The position numbers and the translations under genes were made by a program. DNA of 17,684 nt from JBBIWA01 sp037439425 (GTDB lineage: Bacteria; Acidobacteriota; Blastocatellia; RBC074): NCBI GenBank assembly GCA_037439425.1, contig JBBIWA010000101.1, positions 1-17,684 of the forward strand, given 5' to 3'. Shown piece after piece: positions 1 to 6,665 of the stretch (position 1 is its first letter; each line of letters opens with the position of its first letter). The notes under the pieces were generated by a model. That model was given only the letters and a program-made list of their open reading frames with translations. It did not search any database and was not told the origin of the DNA.

Positions 1-129
1 GCGACTCGTTGCTACGATGCTGCCCGCTATGATCTCGACATAGACTACAGCCAGCTGCCGCCCGTCGCGCTCCCGCCCCCTGATCTGGCGTGGATCGAAA
101 ACTACCTGCGCGAGAAGGGCGTGCGCTGA
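1..129 (+). CDS. DUF4058 family protein, C-terminal fragment (cut by window edge)
   Basis: The first reading frame is open from the window edge to a TGA at 127-129 and encodes 42 residues. The segment RYDLDIDYSQLPP, then DLAWIENYLREKGVR at the very C-terminus, resembles the tail of DUF4058 proteins, in which an R-Y-D-L-x-I-D-Y-S motif is followed by a Pro-rich stretch and a terminal helix ending in a basic residue. DUF4058 has no established biochemical function and is common in Cyanobacteria, Chloroflexi and Acidobacteria. Only the last part of the gene is present, so the start, full length and other domains cannot be judged. The family assignment rests on recalled motif similarity from a short stretch. 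The gene is separated from lpdA by about 540 bp and is unlikely to share its operon. Confidence 0.6.
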   Translation, partial: ATRCYDAARYDLDIDYSQLPPVALPPPDLAWIENYLREKGVR

Positions 130-450
130 ATTCGCTATTGTTCGATCAGTAAAACTTGCCTATTGGTAATTACTGCTGCGGAGCCAGCAGGACGCTCCCC
201 GCCCCCCGGACCGCGGAAGCTGCCTGTCCAGGGCCTAGTTAATTAAGCAGTGCGGCGCGATACCCATAGCTTTACCCATCACTCCTGTGTACCACACACG
301 CGCCTTTGGCATCGGATTTCGGATTTCGAATTTCGAATTTCGGATTTAAATTCGCAATTCGCAATTCGCAATTCGAAATCTCCAAACGTAGTTCACCGGC
401 CCGCCGCCGGATCACTGAGCCTCACTTGAGTGTTTGCGAGAAGAAAGATC
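130..450. other. Non-coding region downstream of the DUF4058 fragment
   Basis: No convincing gene is present. A small 6-bp stem (CTGCTG 173-178 with CAGCAG 185-190) follows the DUF4058 stop but has no T-run, so it is at best a weak terminator. The stretch 312-380 is an AT-rich heptamer repeat described separately. An open frame from 306 through 704 crosses this repeat, and its translation is low-complexity and not credible as a protein over that part. Confidence 0.6.
312..380. repeat. Heptamer tandem repeat with internal inverted symmetry
   Basis: From 314 the sequence reads as consecutive 7-mers: GGATTTC twice, GAATTTC twice, GGATTTA, then AATTCGC three times, then AATTCGA. The left half is roughly the reverse complement of the right half. 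For example ATTTCGAATT (323-332) pairs perfectly with AATTCGAAAT (370-379), so the element can fold into a long imperfect hairpin. The base composition is far more AT-rich than the neighbouring genes. Heptanucleotide repeats (STRR) are known from heterocystous cyanobacteria, but I cannot say this is the same family. No function is visible. Confidence 0.8.
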
Positions 451-477
451 AGTTATCAAACCGCCAGTTTGATAACT
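451..477. promoter_or_regulatory. Perfect hyphenated palindrome upstream of lpdA (operator or hairpin)
   Basis: AGTTATCAAAC (451-461) and GTTTGATAACT (467-477) are exact reverse complements, giving an 11-bp stem around the 5-nt loop CGCCA. It is followed by TTCCTTATT, which is only moderately T-rich. It lies about 34 bp upstream of a possible -35 box at 512, so a dimeric regulator site for the lpdA operon is one reading. A terminator for upstream transcription is the other. Which regulator would bind cannot be told from the sequence. Confidence 0.55.
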
Positions 478-511
478 TTCCTTATTCCTCTCGCGCCGCG
501 CACTCAACCCT

Positions 512-540
512 TTGCAAAATCCCTGCGTGCCGATTATCAT
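512..540 (+). promoter_or_regulatory. lpdA: Candidate sigma70-type promoter for the lpdA operon
   Basis: TTGCAA (512-517) and TATCAT (535-540) are separated by 17 bp, close to the bacterial sigma70 consensus, and would start transcription near 547. This gives a 5' leader of about 125 nt before lpdA. The call rests on motif matching only, and promoter consensus in this lineage is not well known to me. Confidence 0.35.
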
Positions 541-593
541 TCCGTTTACCTCTTCAAGCAATCAACATCCGCAAGGAGCAATCATTTTTCAGT

Positions 594-704
594 ATGGATC
601 ACCAGCATGCTGAAACTGTGGTGACGCGCTGTGGGCAGATCCTTGCCAGCGTCAATTTTGATCCGAGGAAGGTATGGCAGAGACACAATTTGATGTCACG
701 GTGA
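594..704 (+). CDS. Possible 36-residue leader peptide overlapping the start of lpdA
   Basis: An ATG at 594 opens a 36-codon frame that stops at 704, 31 bp inside lpdA in another frame. AAGGAG at 573-578 could serve as a ribosome binding site, but the 15-nt spacing is long. The peptide has no recognisable domain and no run of one amino acid such as attenuator leaders have. It could be a coupling or leader ORF in the lpdA 5' UTR, or simply a chance frame. The second is slightly more likely. Confidence 0.2.
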   Translation: MDHQHAETVVTRCGQILASVNFDPRKVWQRHNLMSR

Positions 705-2077
705 TCGGCGCCGGGCCGGGCGGCTATGTCGCCGCCATTCGCGCCGCGCAACTCGGTCTGAAGACCGCTATTATTGAGAAGGACAAAGAACTGGGCGGCA
801 CTTGTCTCTTGCGCGGCTGCATTCCTACCAAAGAACTGCTTCACTCGGCTGAAGTGGTCGAAACCGTCCGCAAAGCCGAAGAGTTCGGCATCGCTGCCGG
901 CAGCCTCAAGTTCAACTTCGACGCCGTGCAGAAGCGCAAGGACAAGGTCGTGCGCAAGCTGGCCAAAGGGGTCGAGTATCTGATGAACAAGAACCAGATC
1001 ACAGTCTTCAAGGGGACGGGGCGCTTTGAAGGCAAAGGCAAGCTGGCGGTCACAGACGCTCTCGGTAAAACGCGAAACGTCAAGACCAGGAATGTCATTA
1101 TTGCCACCGGCTCGGCTCCGCGTTTGCTGCCGAAGCTGGACATTCAAGCGCCGCGCATCGTCACCAGCGATGAGCTTTTGGAACTGACGCAAGTGCCCAG
1201 GTCGCTGATCGTGCTCGGCGCGGGCGCCGTCGGTGTTGAATTCGCTTCAGTCTTCAGTCGTTTTGGCTCGCAGGTCACCGTTATTGAATTGCTGCCGCGA
1301 CTGGTGCCGCTTGAAGACGAAGAGGTCTCGGCGGAATTACAAAAAGCTTTCCGCAAACGCGGCATCAAGACGATGACCAATACGCGCGTCGAATCAGCCC
1401 GAGCCGGCAAGGACGAGGTGGAGATCACCTACAAGGATGGCGATGGCAAAGAGGGGAGACTGTCAGCGGAGACCTTGCTCGTGGCTGTCGGTCGCCGTCC
1501 TTACACCGATGGCCTCGGCCTGGAAAACACTCGGGTTGAGCTCGAGCGTGGCTACATCAAAGTGGACGAGTACATGCGCACCGCAGAGCCGAACGTTTAC
1601 GCGATCGGGGATGTGGTGCCCACGCCGTGGCTGGCGCACGTGGCCTCCAAAGAGGGCATTCTCGCCGTCGAGCACATCGCGGGCCGAAATCCCCGACCGA
1701 TCAATTATAACCACGTGCCCAATTGCACCTACTGCGACCCGGAAATCGGCAGCGTCGGGCTGAGCGAAGCGAGAGCGCGCGAGAATGGTTACGAGGTCAA
1801 AGTAGGCAAATTCCCCTTCTCGGCGCTCGGCAAAGCGATGATCCTTGGCCAGACCGAAGGCTTCGTCAAAGTGGTGGCCGATGCCAGATACGACGAAGTG
1901 CTCGGCGTCCACATCATCGGTCCGCATGCGACCGATCTGCTGGCCGAAGCCTGCGTCGCGCTCGGACTCGAAGCTACAGCCGAAGAACTGGGGCGCATCA
2001 TGCACGCGCATCCGACACTTTCCGAAGCTATCATGGAAGCCGCTGAAGCCGTGCACGGATTGGCGACAAGCATATAG
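674..2077 (+). CDS. lpdA: Dihydrolipoyl dehydrogenase (E3)
   Basis: This cytoplasmic FAD flavoprotein reoxidises the dihydrolipoyl group on E2 and passes the electrons to NAD+. At 467 residues it has normal family length. The FAD dinucleotide-binding motif GAGPGG is at residues 12-17. The redox-active disulfide is Cys44/Cys49 in GGTCLLRGCIPTK. The central NAD-binding Rossmann motif is LGAGAVGVE, and the second FAD motif is YAIGDV. The dimer-interface catalytic dyad is His446/Glu451 in HPTLSE. The CLLRGC active-site loop differs from the more common CLNVGC but keeps both cysteines. The ATG at 674 has GAGGAAG immediately upstream (665-671). It is the first gene of an E3-E1alpha-E1beta-E2 operon, so it is probably dedicated to that complex, although one E3 can serve several complexes. 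Confidence 0.95.
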   Translation: MAETQFDVTVIGAGPGGYVAAIRAAQLGLKTAIIEKDKELGGTCLLRGCIPTKELLHSAEVVETVRKAEEFGIAAGSLKFNFDAVQKRKDKVVRKLAKGVEYLMNKNQITVFKGTGRFEGKGKLAVTDALGKTRNVKTRNVIIATGSAPRLLPKLDIQAPRIVTSDELLELTQVPRSLIVLGAGAVGVEFASVFSRFGSQVTVIELLPRLVPLEDEEVSAELQKAFRKRGIKTMTNTRVESARAGKDEVEITYKDGDGKEGRLSAETLLVAVGRRPYTDGLGLENTRVELERGYIKVDEYMRTAEPNVYAIGDVVPTPWLAHVASKEGILAVEHIAGRNPRPINYNHVPNCTYCDPEIGSVGLSEARARENGYEVKVGKFPFSALGKAMILGQTEGFVKVVADARYDEVLGVHIIGPHATDLLAEACVALGLEATAEELGRIMHAHPTLSEAIMEAAEAVHGLATSI

Positions 2078-2155
2078 TCAGTCGTCTATGGTCAGGGGCC
2101 AGAGACTCGCAACTGACGGCACCCCACAACTGACAAATGATAACCGACAATTGAC
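2076..2155. repeat. Degenerate heptamer repeat between lpdA and E1 alpha
   Basis: Four consecutive 7-mers CAACTGA, CAAATGA, TAACCGA and CAATTGA occupy 2127-2154, and another CAACTGA is at 2110-2116. The left part holds GTCAG/GTCAGG units that are reverse complements of the CTGAC core, so the block has the same layout (left heptamers inverted relative to right heptamers) as the element at 312-380. It fills most of the 84-bp gap between lpdA and the next gene and would form an imperfect hairpin in the mRNA. Confidence 0.65.
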
Positions 2156-2161
2156 GATCTT

Positions 2162-3133
2162 ATGGCCAAACTCACCAAGCAACAGTACCTCGAGCTTTAC
2201 TATTATCTGAAACTGACGCGCCTGCTTGAAGAGCGCTTAGTCAATCTCTATCGTCAGAACAAAGTGATCGGCGGGTTGTATCGTTCGCTCGGTCAGGAGG
2301 CGACAGCCGTCGGTTCGGCCTACGCGCTAGAAGAAGGGGACATTCTTTCGCCGCTCATTCGCGATCTGGGAGCGCTGCTAGTGAGAGGCATCAAGCCGCG
2401 TGAAGTGCTGTGCCAGTATATGGCGCGCGTAGACGGTCCGACGAAGGGGAAAGACCTGAATGTCCATTTCTCTGATCTCTCGCGTGGGGTGATCGGACCG
2501 ATCTCGATGCTCGGCGATATGATCTGCGTTATGAGTGGGGTGGCGCTGGCAGCCAAGCTGCAGAAGAGAGAGCTCGTGGTGTTAACTTACATTGGCGATG
2601 GCGCGACTTCGACCGGAACCTTCCACGAAGGGATGAATTTCGCTGCGGTGCACAATCTCCCGCTGGTGGTCATCGCGCAAAATAACCAGTATGCTTACTC
2701 CACGCCCAACTCGAAGCAGATGCGCATCAAAGACCTGGCCGATCGCGCCAAAGCTTACGGGATCCCCGCGCAGATCATTGATGGCAATGATGTGCTGGCG
2801 GTTTACGAGGCGACCAGGAAAGCCGTGGCGCGCGCGCGGCGTGGCCAGGGACCGGTGCTGATCGAAGTCAAGACCTTTCGGATGAAGGGCCATGCTGAGC
2901 ACGATAACCAGGCTTACGTGCCCAAAGAGTTGCTCGCAGAGTGGCATAAGAAAGACCCACTTGATCGCTATGAGAAGGAGCTGAAGGTGAAGCGGCTGGC
3001 GACGGAGGCTGATTTGCAGCAGATCACCGAGCGGATCGAAGCCGAGTTGGAAGCCGATCTAGAATTCGCCTTGAACAGCCCCTTCCCTGATAAAAGCGTC
3101 ACGTATGAAAACGTGTACGCCACGGCCTCTTAA
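2162..3133 (+). CDS. Thiamine-diphosphate-dependent 2-oxoacid dehydrogenase E1 component, alpha subunit
   Basis: With E1 beta it decarboxylates a 2-oxoacid on thiamine diphosphate and transfers the acyl group to the E2 lipoyl arm. The 323 residues suit the alpha subunit of heterotetrameric E1. The ThDP/Mg-binding motif begins at Gly145-Asp146-Gly147 (YIGDGATSTG) and ends with Asn174-Asn175 in IAQNNQYAYS. The regulatory-loop region with RMKGHAEHD follows. Pyruvate, acetoin and branched-chain enzymes share this fold, and GHAEHD matches neither the typical PDH nor the typical BCKDH loop exactly, so the substrate is left open and no symbol is given (pdhA or bkdA-like). It follows lpdA after 84 bp of repeat-containing DNA and precedes E1 beta by 29 bp. 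No strong Shine-Dalgarno is visible before the ATG. Confidence 0.93.
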   Translation: MAKLTKQQYLELYYYLKLTRLLEERLVNLYRQNKVIGGLYRSLGQEATAVGSAYALEEGDILSPLIRDLGALLVRGIKPREVLCQYMARVDGPTKGKDLNVHFSDLSRGVIGPISMLGDMICVMSGVALAAKLQKRELVVLTYIGDGATSTGTFHEGMNFAAVHNLPLVVIAQNNQYAYSTPNSKQMRIKDLADRAKAYGIPAQIIDGNDVLAVYEATRKAVARARRGQGPVLIEVKTFRMKGHAEHDNQAYVPKELLAEWHKKDPLDRYEKELKVKRLATEADLQQITERIEAELEADLEFALNSPFPDKSVTYENVYATAS

Positions 3134-3162
3134 ACTCTCAAATTGAGGATCGGAAATCTCAG

Positions 3163-4176
3163 ATGGTGACACCAGTCAAAGCGCAGGCAAAACAAGAAAC
3201 TGCCGTGACCATGGTCGAAGCGCTCCGTCAGGCGCTCGATGAAGAGATGGCACGCGATGAGCGCGTCTTCATTCTGGGCGAAGATGTGGGTGTTTACGGC
3301 GGCGCGTTCAAAGTGACGGAAGGGCTGCTAGAAAAGTACGGCGAGGAGCGGGTCATTGACACACCCATCTCAGAGTCGGCGATTGTGGGCGCCGCCTGTG
3401 GCGCGGCGCTGATGGGGATGCGGCCTGTGGCCGAGTTCCAGTTTATGGACTTCATCTCCTGCGCCTTCGACATCATTATTAATTACGCTGCTAAAGCGCG
3501 CTATCGCAACAATCTCTCAGTGCCCATCGTTCTGCGTGGCCCCTGCGGCGGCAATGTGCACGGTGGCCCGTTTCACTCACAGAATCCTGAGGCCTATTTT
3601 CTGAACGTGCCGGGACTCAAGATCGTCGAGCCGTCAACGGCCAGTGATGCGAAGGGGTTGCTTAAGGCGGCGATTCGGGATGAGGATCCGGTGATCTTTC
3701 TAGAGCACAAATATCTTTATCGTCTGCCCCGTGTGAAAGAGGTGCTTCCAGCAGATGATTACCTCGTGCCAATTGGCAAGGCCGCCGTGCGGCGCGAAGG
3801 CAAACATCTCTCGATCATCACTTACGGAGCGATGGTCTACACGGCGCTGGATGCAGCGGAGAAGCTGGCTCAGGATGGCATCGAAGCAGAAGTGGTAGAC
3901 CTGCGAACGCTACTGCCGCTCGATGAAGAGACGCTGCTGAATTCCGTGGCTAAGACGAACAAAGTGATTCTGCTGCACGAAGCAACGCGCACTGGTGGAC
4001 CAGCCGGTGAACTGGCGGCGCGGATTGCAGAGAAAGCGTTCGAGTATCTGGATGGGCCGATTGTGCGGGTGACTGCGCCCGACACACCTGTTCCTTACTC
4101 GCCCCCGCTCGAAGAAGAGTTTTTGCCGCAAGTCTCAGATGTTGAGCAAGCGGCGCGAGAATTGGTCAAGTACTGA
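3163..4176 (+). CDS. 2-oxoacid dehydrogenase E1 component, beta subunit
   Basis: This is the partner of E1 alpha in the ThDP-dependent decarboxylase. Its 337 residues are typical for the family. The N-terminal pyrimidine-binding domain has EDVGVYGGAFKVTEGL and the ISE motif with Glu71, the family's catalytic glutamate that activates ThDP. RGPCGG and His138 in GPFHSQNPEA mark the active-site loop. The C-terminal transketolase domain shows DLRTLLPLDEETL and HEATRTGGPAGE. The segment LEHKYLYR (180-187) looks more like branched-chain enzymes (E-x-K-x-LYR) than pyruvate dehydrogenase (ENELLYG), which argues for a branched-chain or broad substrate, but weakly. The ATG at 3163 gives a short extra N-terminus. 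The core homology begins at TMVEALRQAL, and an internal ATG at residue 17 is possible but would cut close to the fold. Confidence 0.93.
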   Translation: MVTPVKAQAKQETAVTMVEALRQALDEEMARDERVFILGEDVGVYGGAFKVTEGLLEKYGEERVIDTPISESAIVGAACGAALMGMRPVAEFQFMDFISCAFDIIINYAAKARYRNNLSVPIVLRGPCGGNVHGGPFHSQNPEAYFLNVPGLKIVEPSTASDAKGLLKAAIRDEDPVIFLEHKYLYRLPRVKEVLPADDYLVPIGKAAVRREGKHLSIITYGAMVYTALDAAEKLAQDGIEAEVVDLRTLLPLDEETLLNSVAKTNKVILLHEATRTGGPAGELAARIAEKAFEYLDGPIVRVTAPDTPVPYSPPLEEEFLPQVSDVEQAARELVKY

Positions 4177-4202
4177 CAGCTATTAGAAATGAGGAGAGCT
4201 CC

Positions 4203-5648
4203 ATGGCAACAGATGTCATCATGCCTCAGATGGGCGAATCCATCGCCGAAGGCACAATCGTCAAATGGCTAAAACAGGTCGGAGATCAGGTGCAGCGTGA
4301 TGAACCGCTGTTTGAGATCTCGACCGACAAAGTGGACGCTGAGATCCCGGCGCCTGCCTCAGGCGTGCTGCTTGAAATCTTGCACCACGAAGGAGAGACC
4401 GTCAGCGTCAACGCTATTGTGGCACGCATTGGCGAAGTGAGTGAAGCTAGTGCCGCAGCACCTGCTCCGCAAGTAGCGGAGCCCGCCCTACGTGAAGAAC
4501 CAGTGCGGGTGACGATGCAACGCGAAATGGAAGCCTCGGCAGTGGCCGTCTCGCCACCGGCATCACCAACAGCTCCGTCACTGGCGAAAGCAACGCCAGC
4601 CCCTGAAGCCAAAACAGCCCCGACCAGTGGTGATGGCGCTCCTTCAAAAGAAGAGTTGCGGCGCACACGTTCCTCGCCCTTGGTGCGTAATATCGCTGCC
4701 GAGCATGGCATTGACCTTGCCGAAGTGCCTGGCACAGGCCTTTCAGGTCGCGTAACCAAGGAAGATATTCTCAGATATATCGAACAGCGCGGAGCTAAAC
4801 CGCGGCCTGCCGCAGCTGAGCCAGTCGTTACAGCAGCTCCTACGCCAGTGACACCACCTGCGCCAGCAGCTGCTCCTGTGCCCGTGGCACCGCCAGCTCC
4901 TGCACCAGCAGCGCCACCCGCTCCGGCTTTCGCTCCGGGCGAGCGCGTCAGGATCGAGCCGATGAGCATCATGCGGCGCAAGATCGCCGAGCATATGGTG
5001 CTCAGCCGCCGCACTTCAGCGCACGTCTCAACCTTCTTCGAGGTGGACTACACTAACATTGCGCGGTTGCGGGACCGGATCAAAAAGAACTTTGAGGAGC
5101 GCAACGGAGTCAAGCTTACCTACCTGCCATTCATCATCAAAGCTACAATTGATGCGCTCAAGGCGTTTCCGATCATCAACTCATCAGTGGATGGCGAAAA
5201 CATTATCTACAAGCAGGACATCAACATCGGCCTGGCGGTGGCGCTCGATTGGGGGTTGATCGTGCCGGTGATCAAGCGCGCTGATGAGCTGAGCATGTTG
5301 GGCCTGGCGCGCGCCGCGCAAGACCTGGCCACGCGCGCGCGCAACAAGCAACTCAAACCTGATGAGGTCACCGGCGGCACTTTCACGATCACTAATCCAG
5401 GACTGTATGGCGGATTGATCGGCACGCCCATTATCAATCAACCGCAGGTCGCCATTATGGGCGTAGGCTCCATCGCCAAACGCCCTTGGGTGATCGAGAC
5501 TGAAGACGGTGATGCTCTGGCGATTCGCACCATCGGCATGCTCAGCCTCTCATTTGATCATCGCGTGATTGACGGAGCCGTAGCTGATCAGTTCATGGCC
5601 CACGTCAAGAAGACGCTGGAGACGACCGATTTCTCGACCTTGATTTAA
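4203..5648 (+). CDS. 2-oxoacid dehydrogenase dihydrolipoyllysine acyltransferase (E2)
   Basis: This is the core of the complex. A swinging lipoyl arm takes the acyl group from E1 and the catalytic domain transfers it to CoA. Domains of the 481-residue protein: one lipoyl domain (about 1-78, lipoylated Lys43 in STDKVDAEI), an Ala/Pro-rich linker, a peripheral-subunit-binding domain (about 157-193, SSPLVRNIAAEHGIDL), a second very Ala-Pro-rich linker (about 202-245), and the acyltransferase domain (about 246-481) with His453 and Asp457 in FDHRVIDGA. The lipoyl-domain start PQMGESIAEGTIVKWLKQVG is of the MGES...EGTI kind seen in 2-oxoglutarate and branched-chain E2s, so the substrate is uncertain. 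GAGGAGAG ends just before the ATG, and the gap after E1 beta is 26 bp. The lipoyl group is presumably supplied by LipB/LipA encoded downstream. Confidence 0.94.
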   Translation: MATDVIMPQMGESIAEGTIVKWLKQVGDQVQRDEPLFEISTDKVDAEIPAPASGVLLEILHHEGETVSVNAIVARIGEVSEASAAAPAPQVAEPALREEPVRVTMQREMEASAVAVSPPASPTAPSLAKATPAPEAKTAPTSGDGAPSKEELRRTRSSPLVRNIAAEHGIDLAEVPGTGLSGRVTKEDILRYIEQRGAKPRPAAAEPVVTAAPTPVTPPAPAAAPVPVAPPAPAPAAPPAPAFAPGERVRIEPMSIMRRKIAEHMVLSRRTSAHVSTFFEVDYTNIARLRDRIKKNFEERNGVKLTYLPFIIKATIDALKAFPIINSSVDGENIIYKQDINIGLAVALDWGLIVPVIKRADELSMLGLARAAQDLATRARNKQLKPDEVTGGTFTITNPGLYGGLIGTPIINQPQVAIMGVGSIAKRPWVIETEDGDALAIRTIGMLSLSFDHRVIDGAVADQFMAHVKKTLETTDFSTLI

Positions 5649-5716
5649 AGAGATGGGCAAGTGAAATGAGGGGCCGGCGCGCCTGACCAATTACGGGCAC
5701 TCACCACCGTTTGGCT

Positions 5717-6580
5717 ATGTCTTATGACAATGTCTGCAAATATCTAGCCGAGCACCACCCGCGCAGTTTCGCCGAGTGGCTGCTTGGCCGCCCGGTCCCT
5801 GAGGTTGAGGTCTTGAAGACTGAGCTGAGCCACGAGCCGGTGCGCGCCGATGCGTTACTTTTGCTGCGGCCACTCGCTACGATCCTGCACCTCGAATTTC
5901 AGACGACCCCGCGAAGCAAACCGCCGTTTCCGTTGCGCATGCTTGACTACTGGGTACGTTCCTATCGCGACTATGAGATCCCGGTGGTCCAATATGCCAT
6001 TTTCCTCTGTGACACGGGCGAAGAGATCCCGACCGAGTTTCGGGCGTCTAACACCTGGCATCGTTATAATGTGATCAAGATGTGGGAGCAAGACCCGGAG
6101 CCGTTCTTGAACGCGCCAGGTCTGCTGCCGCTTGCCACGTTAGCACGGTCTGAGCAGCCCGAAGCATTGCTCGAAGAAGTAGCTAAGCGGGTGATGCAGG
6201 TTGAAGCGGCGCAGCAGCAGCGCGAACTCGTGGGTTGTGCATCGCTGCTAGCTGGGTTACGCTTTGAGAAGGAGTTGATCAAAAACTTATTCCGGGAGGA
6301 GATCATGCAAGAATCGGTGATCTACCAAGACATTATTCAGCGGGGCATTCAACAAGGCATTCAACAAGGCATCCAACAAGGCATCCAACAAGGTGCGCTG
6401 ATGTTGGTGCGGCGCCAACTATCGCACCGTTTCGGCGCCCTCACGCCGGAGGTGGAAGCTCGCCTCTCCGCGCTCGATACCTCTTTGCTCGACGCGTTAA
6501 GCGAAGCTCTGCTCGATTTTCAGAAGCCGTCCGATTTAGAAGACTGGCTGGCGCGCAACGCGCCGCAAGCGCAATCGTGA
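5717..6580 (+). CDS. Rpn family PD-(D/E)XK nuclease-like protein with C-terminal DUF4351-type region
   Basis: Rpn/YhgA-type proteins are putative DNA endonucleases first described as recombination-promoting nucleases and often labelled 'putative transposase'. Of 287 residues, about 1-130 look like the PD-(D/E)XK core, with Asp45 (RADALLLL) and Glu60-x-Gln62 (HLEFQT) as the likely metal-binding residues. The end (about 225-285, RRQLSHRFGALTPEVEARL...SDLEDWLA) resembles DUF4351. Between them lie four GIQQ units encoded by a 12-bp tandem repeat. ATG 5717 is preferred. A TTG at 5711 is in frame but adds only two residues, and neither has a clear ribosome binding site. It sits between the E2 gene and lipB in the same direction, 68 bp after E2. 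It has no obvious link to lipoate metabolism, so it is probably a horizontally moving passenger gene. Confidence 0.82.
   Translation: MSYDNVCKYLAEHHPRSFAEWLLGRPVPEVEVLKTELSHEPVRADALLLLRPLATILHLEFQTTPRSKPPFPLRMLDYWVRSYRDYEIPVVQYAIFLCDTGEEIPTEFRASNTWHRYNVIKMWEQDPEPFLNAPGLLPLATLARSEQPEALLEEVAKRVMQVEAAQQQRELVGCASLLAGLRFEKELIKNLFREEIMQESVIYQDIIQRGIQQGIQQGIQQGIQQGALMLVRRQLSHRFGALTPEVEARLSALDTSLLDALSEALLDFQKPSDLEDWLARNAPQAQS
6344..6391 (+). repeat. 12-bp in-frame tandem repeat, four copies, inside the Rpn-family gene
   Basis: Four head-to-tail 12-mers, two GGCATTCAACAA followed by two GGCATCCAACAA, encode GIQQ four times, with a further partial unit on each side (RGIQQ / QGAL). The T/C split between the first and last pair suggests stepwise duplication. 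Because 12 bp is a multiple of three, copy-number change would keep the frame and only alter the length of a helical linker between the nuclease core and the DUF4351-type tail. Confidence 0.9.
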
Positions 6581-6665
6581 ATAGGAACTACGCCTGAACC
6601 GGCAGCCGGCCAAGACCTTTTCAGGAGAAGCCCTGGCCCGAAAAATAGAGTGCGAGAAACGCCTG

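Noticed and set aside
306..704. A 132-codon plus-strand gene before lpdA
   Set aside because: Its first half is the AT-rich heptamer repeat translated, and it ends inside lpdA in another frame. Only the last 36 codons have even a weak ribosome site, listed separately at low confidence.
4286..5014. A 242-codon minus-strand frame opposite the E2 gene
   Set aside because: It mirrors the Ala/Pro-rich linkers of E2 as Gly/Ala-rich sequence. E2 has clear domains and catalytic residues on the other strand.
5680..5700. GGCGCGCC palindrome after the E2 gene as a terminator or operator
   Set aside because: It is an 8-bp self-complementary site with no spacer and no T-run, easily expected in GC-rich DNA.
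5711..6580. Rpn-family gene as a true transposase with an insertion sequence around it
   Set aside because: No terminal inverted repeats or target duplications are visible around the gene, and the 'transposase' label for this family is historical. The protein has nuclease-type motifs.
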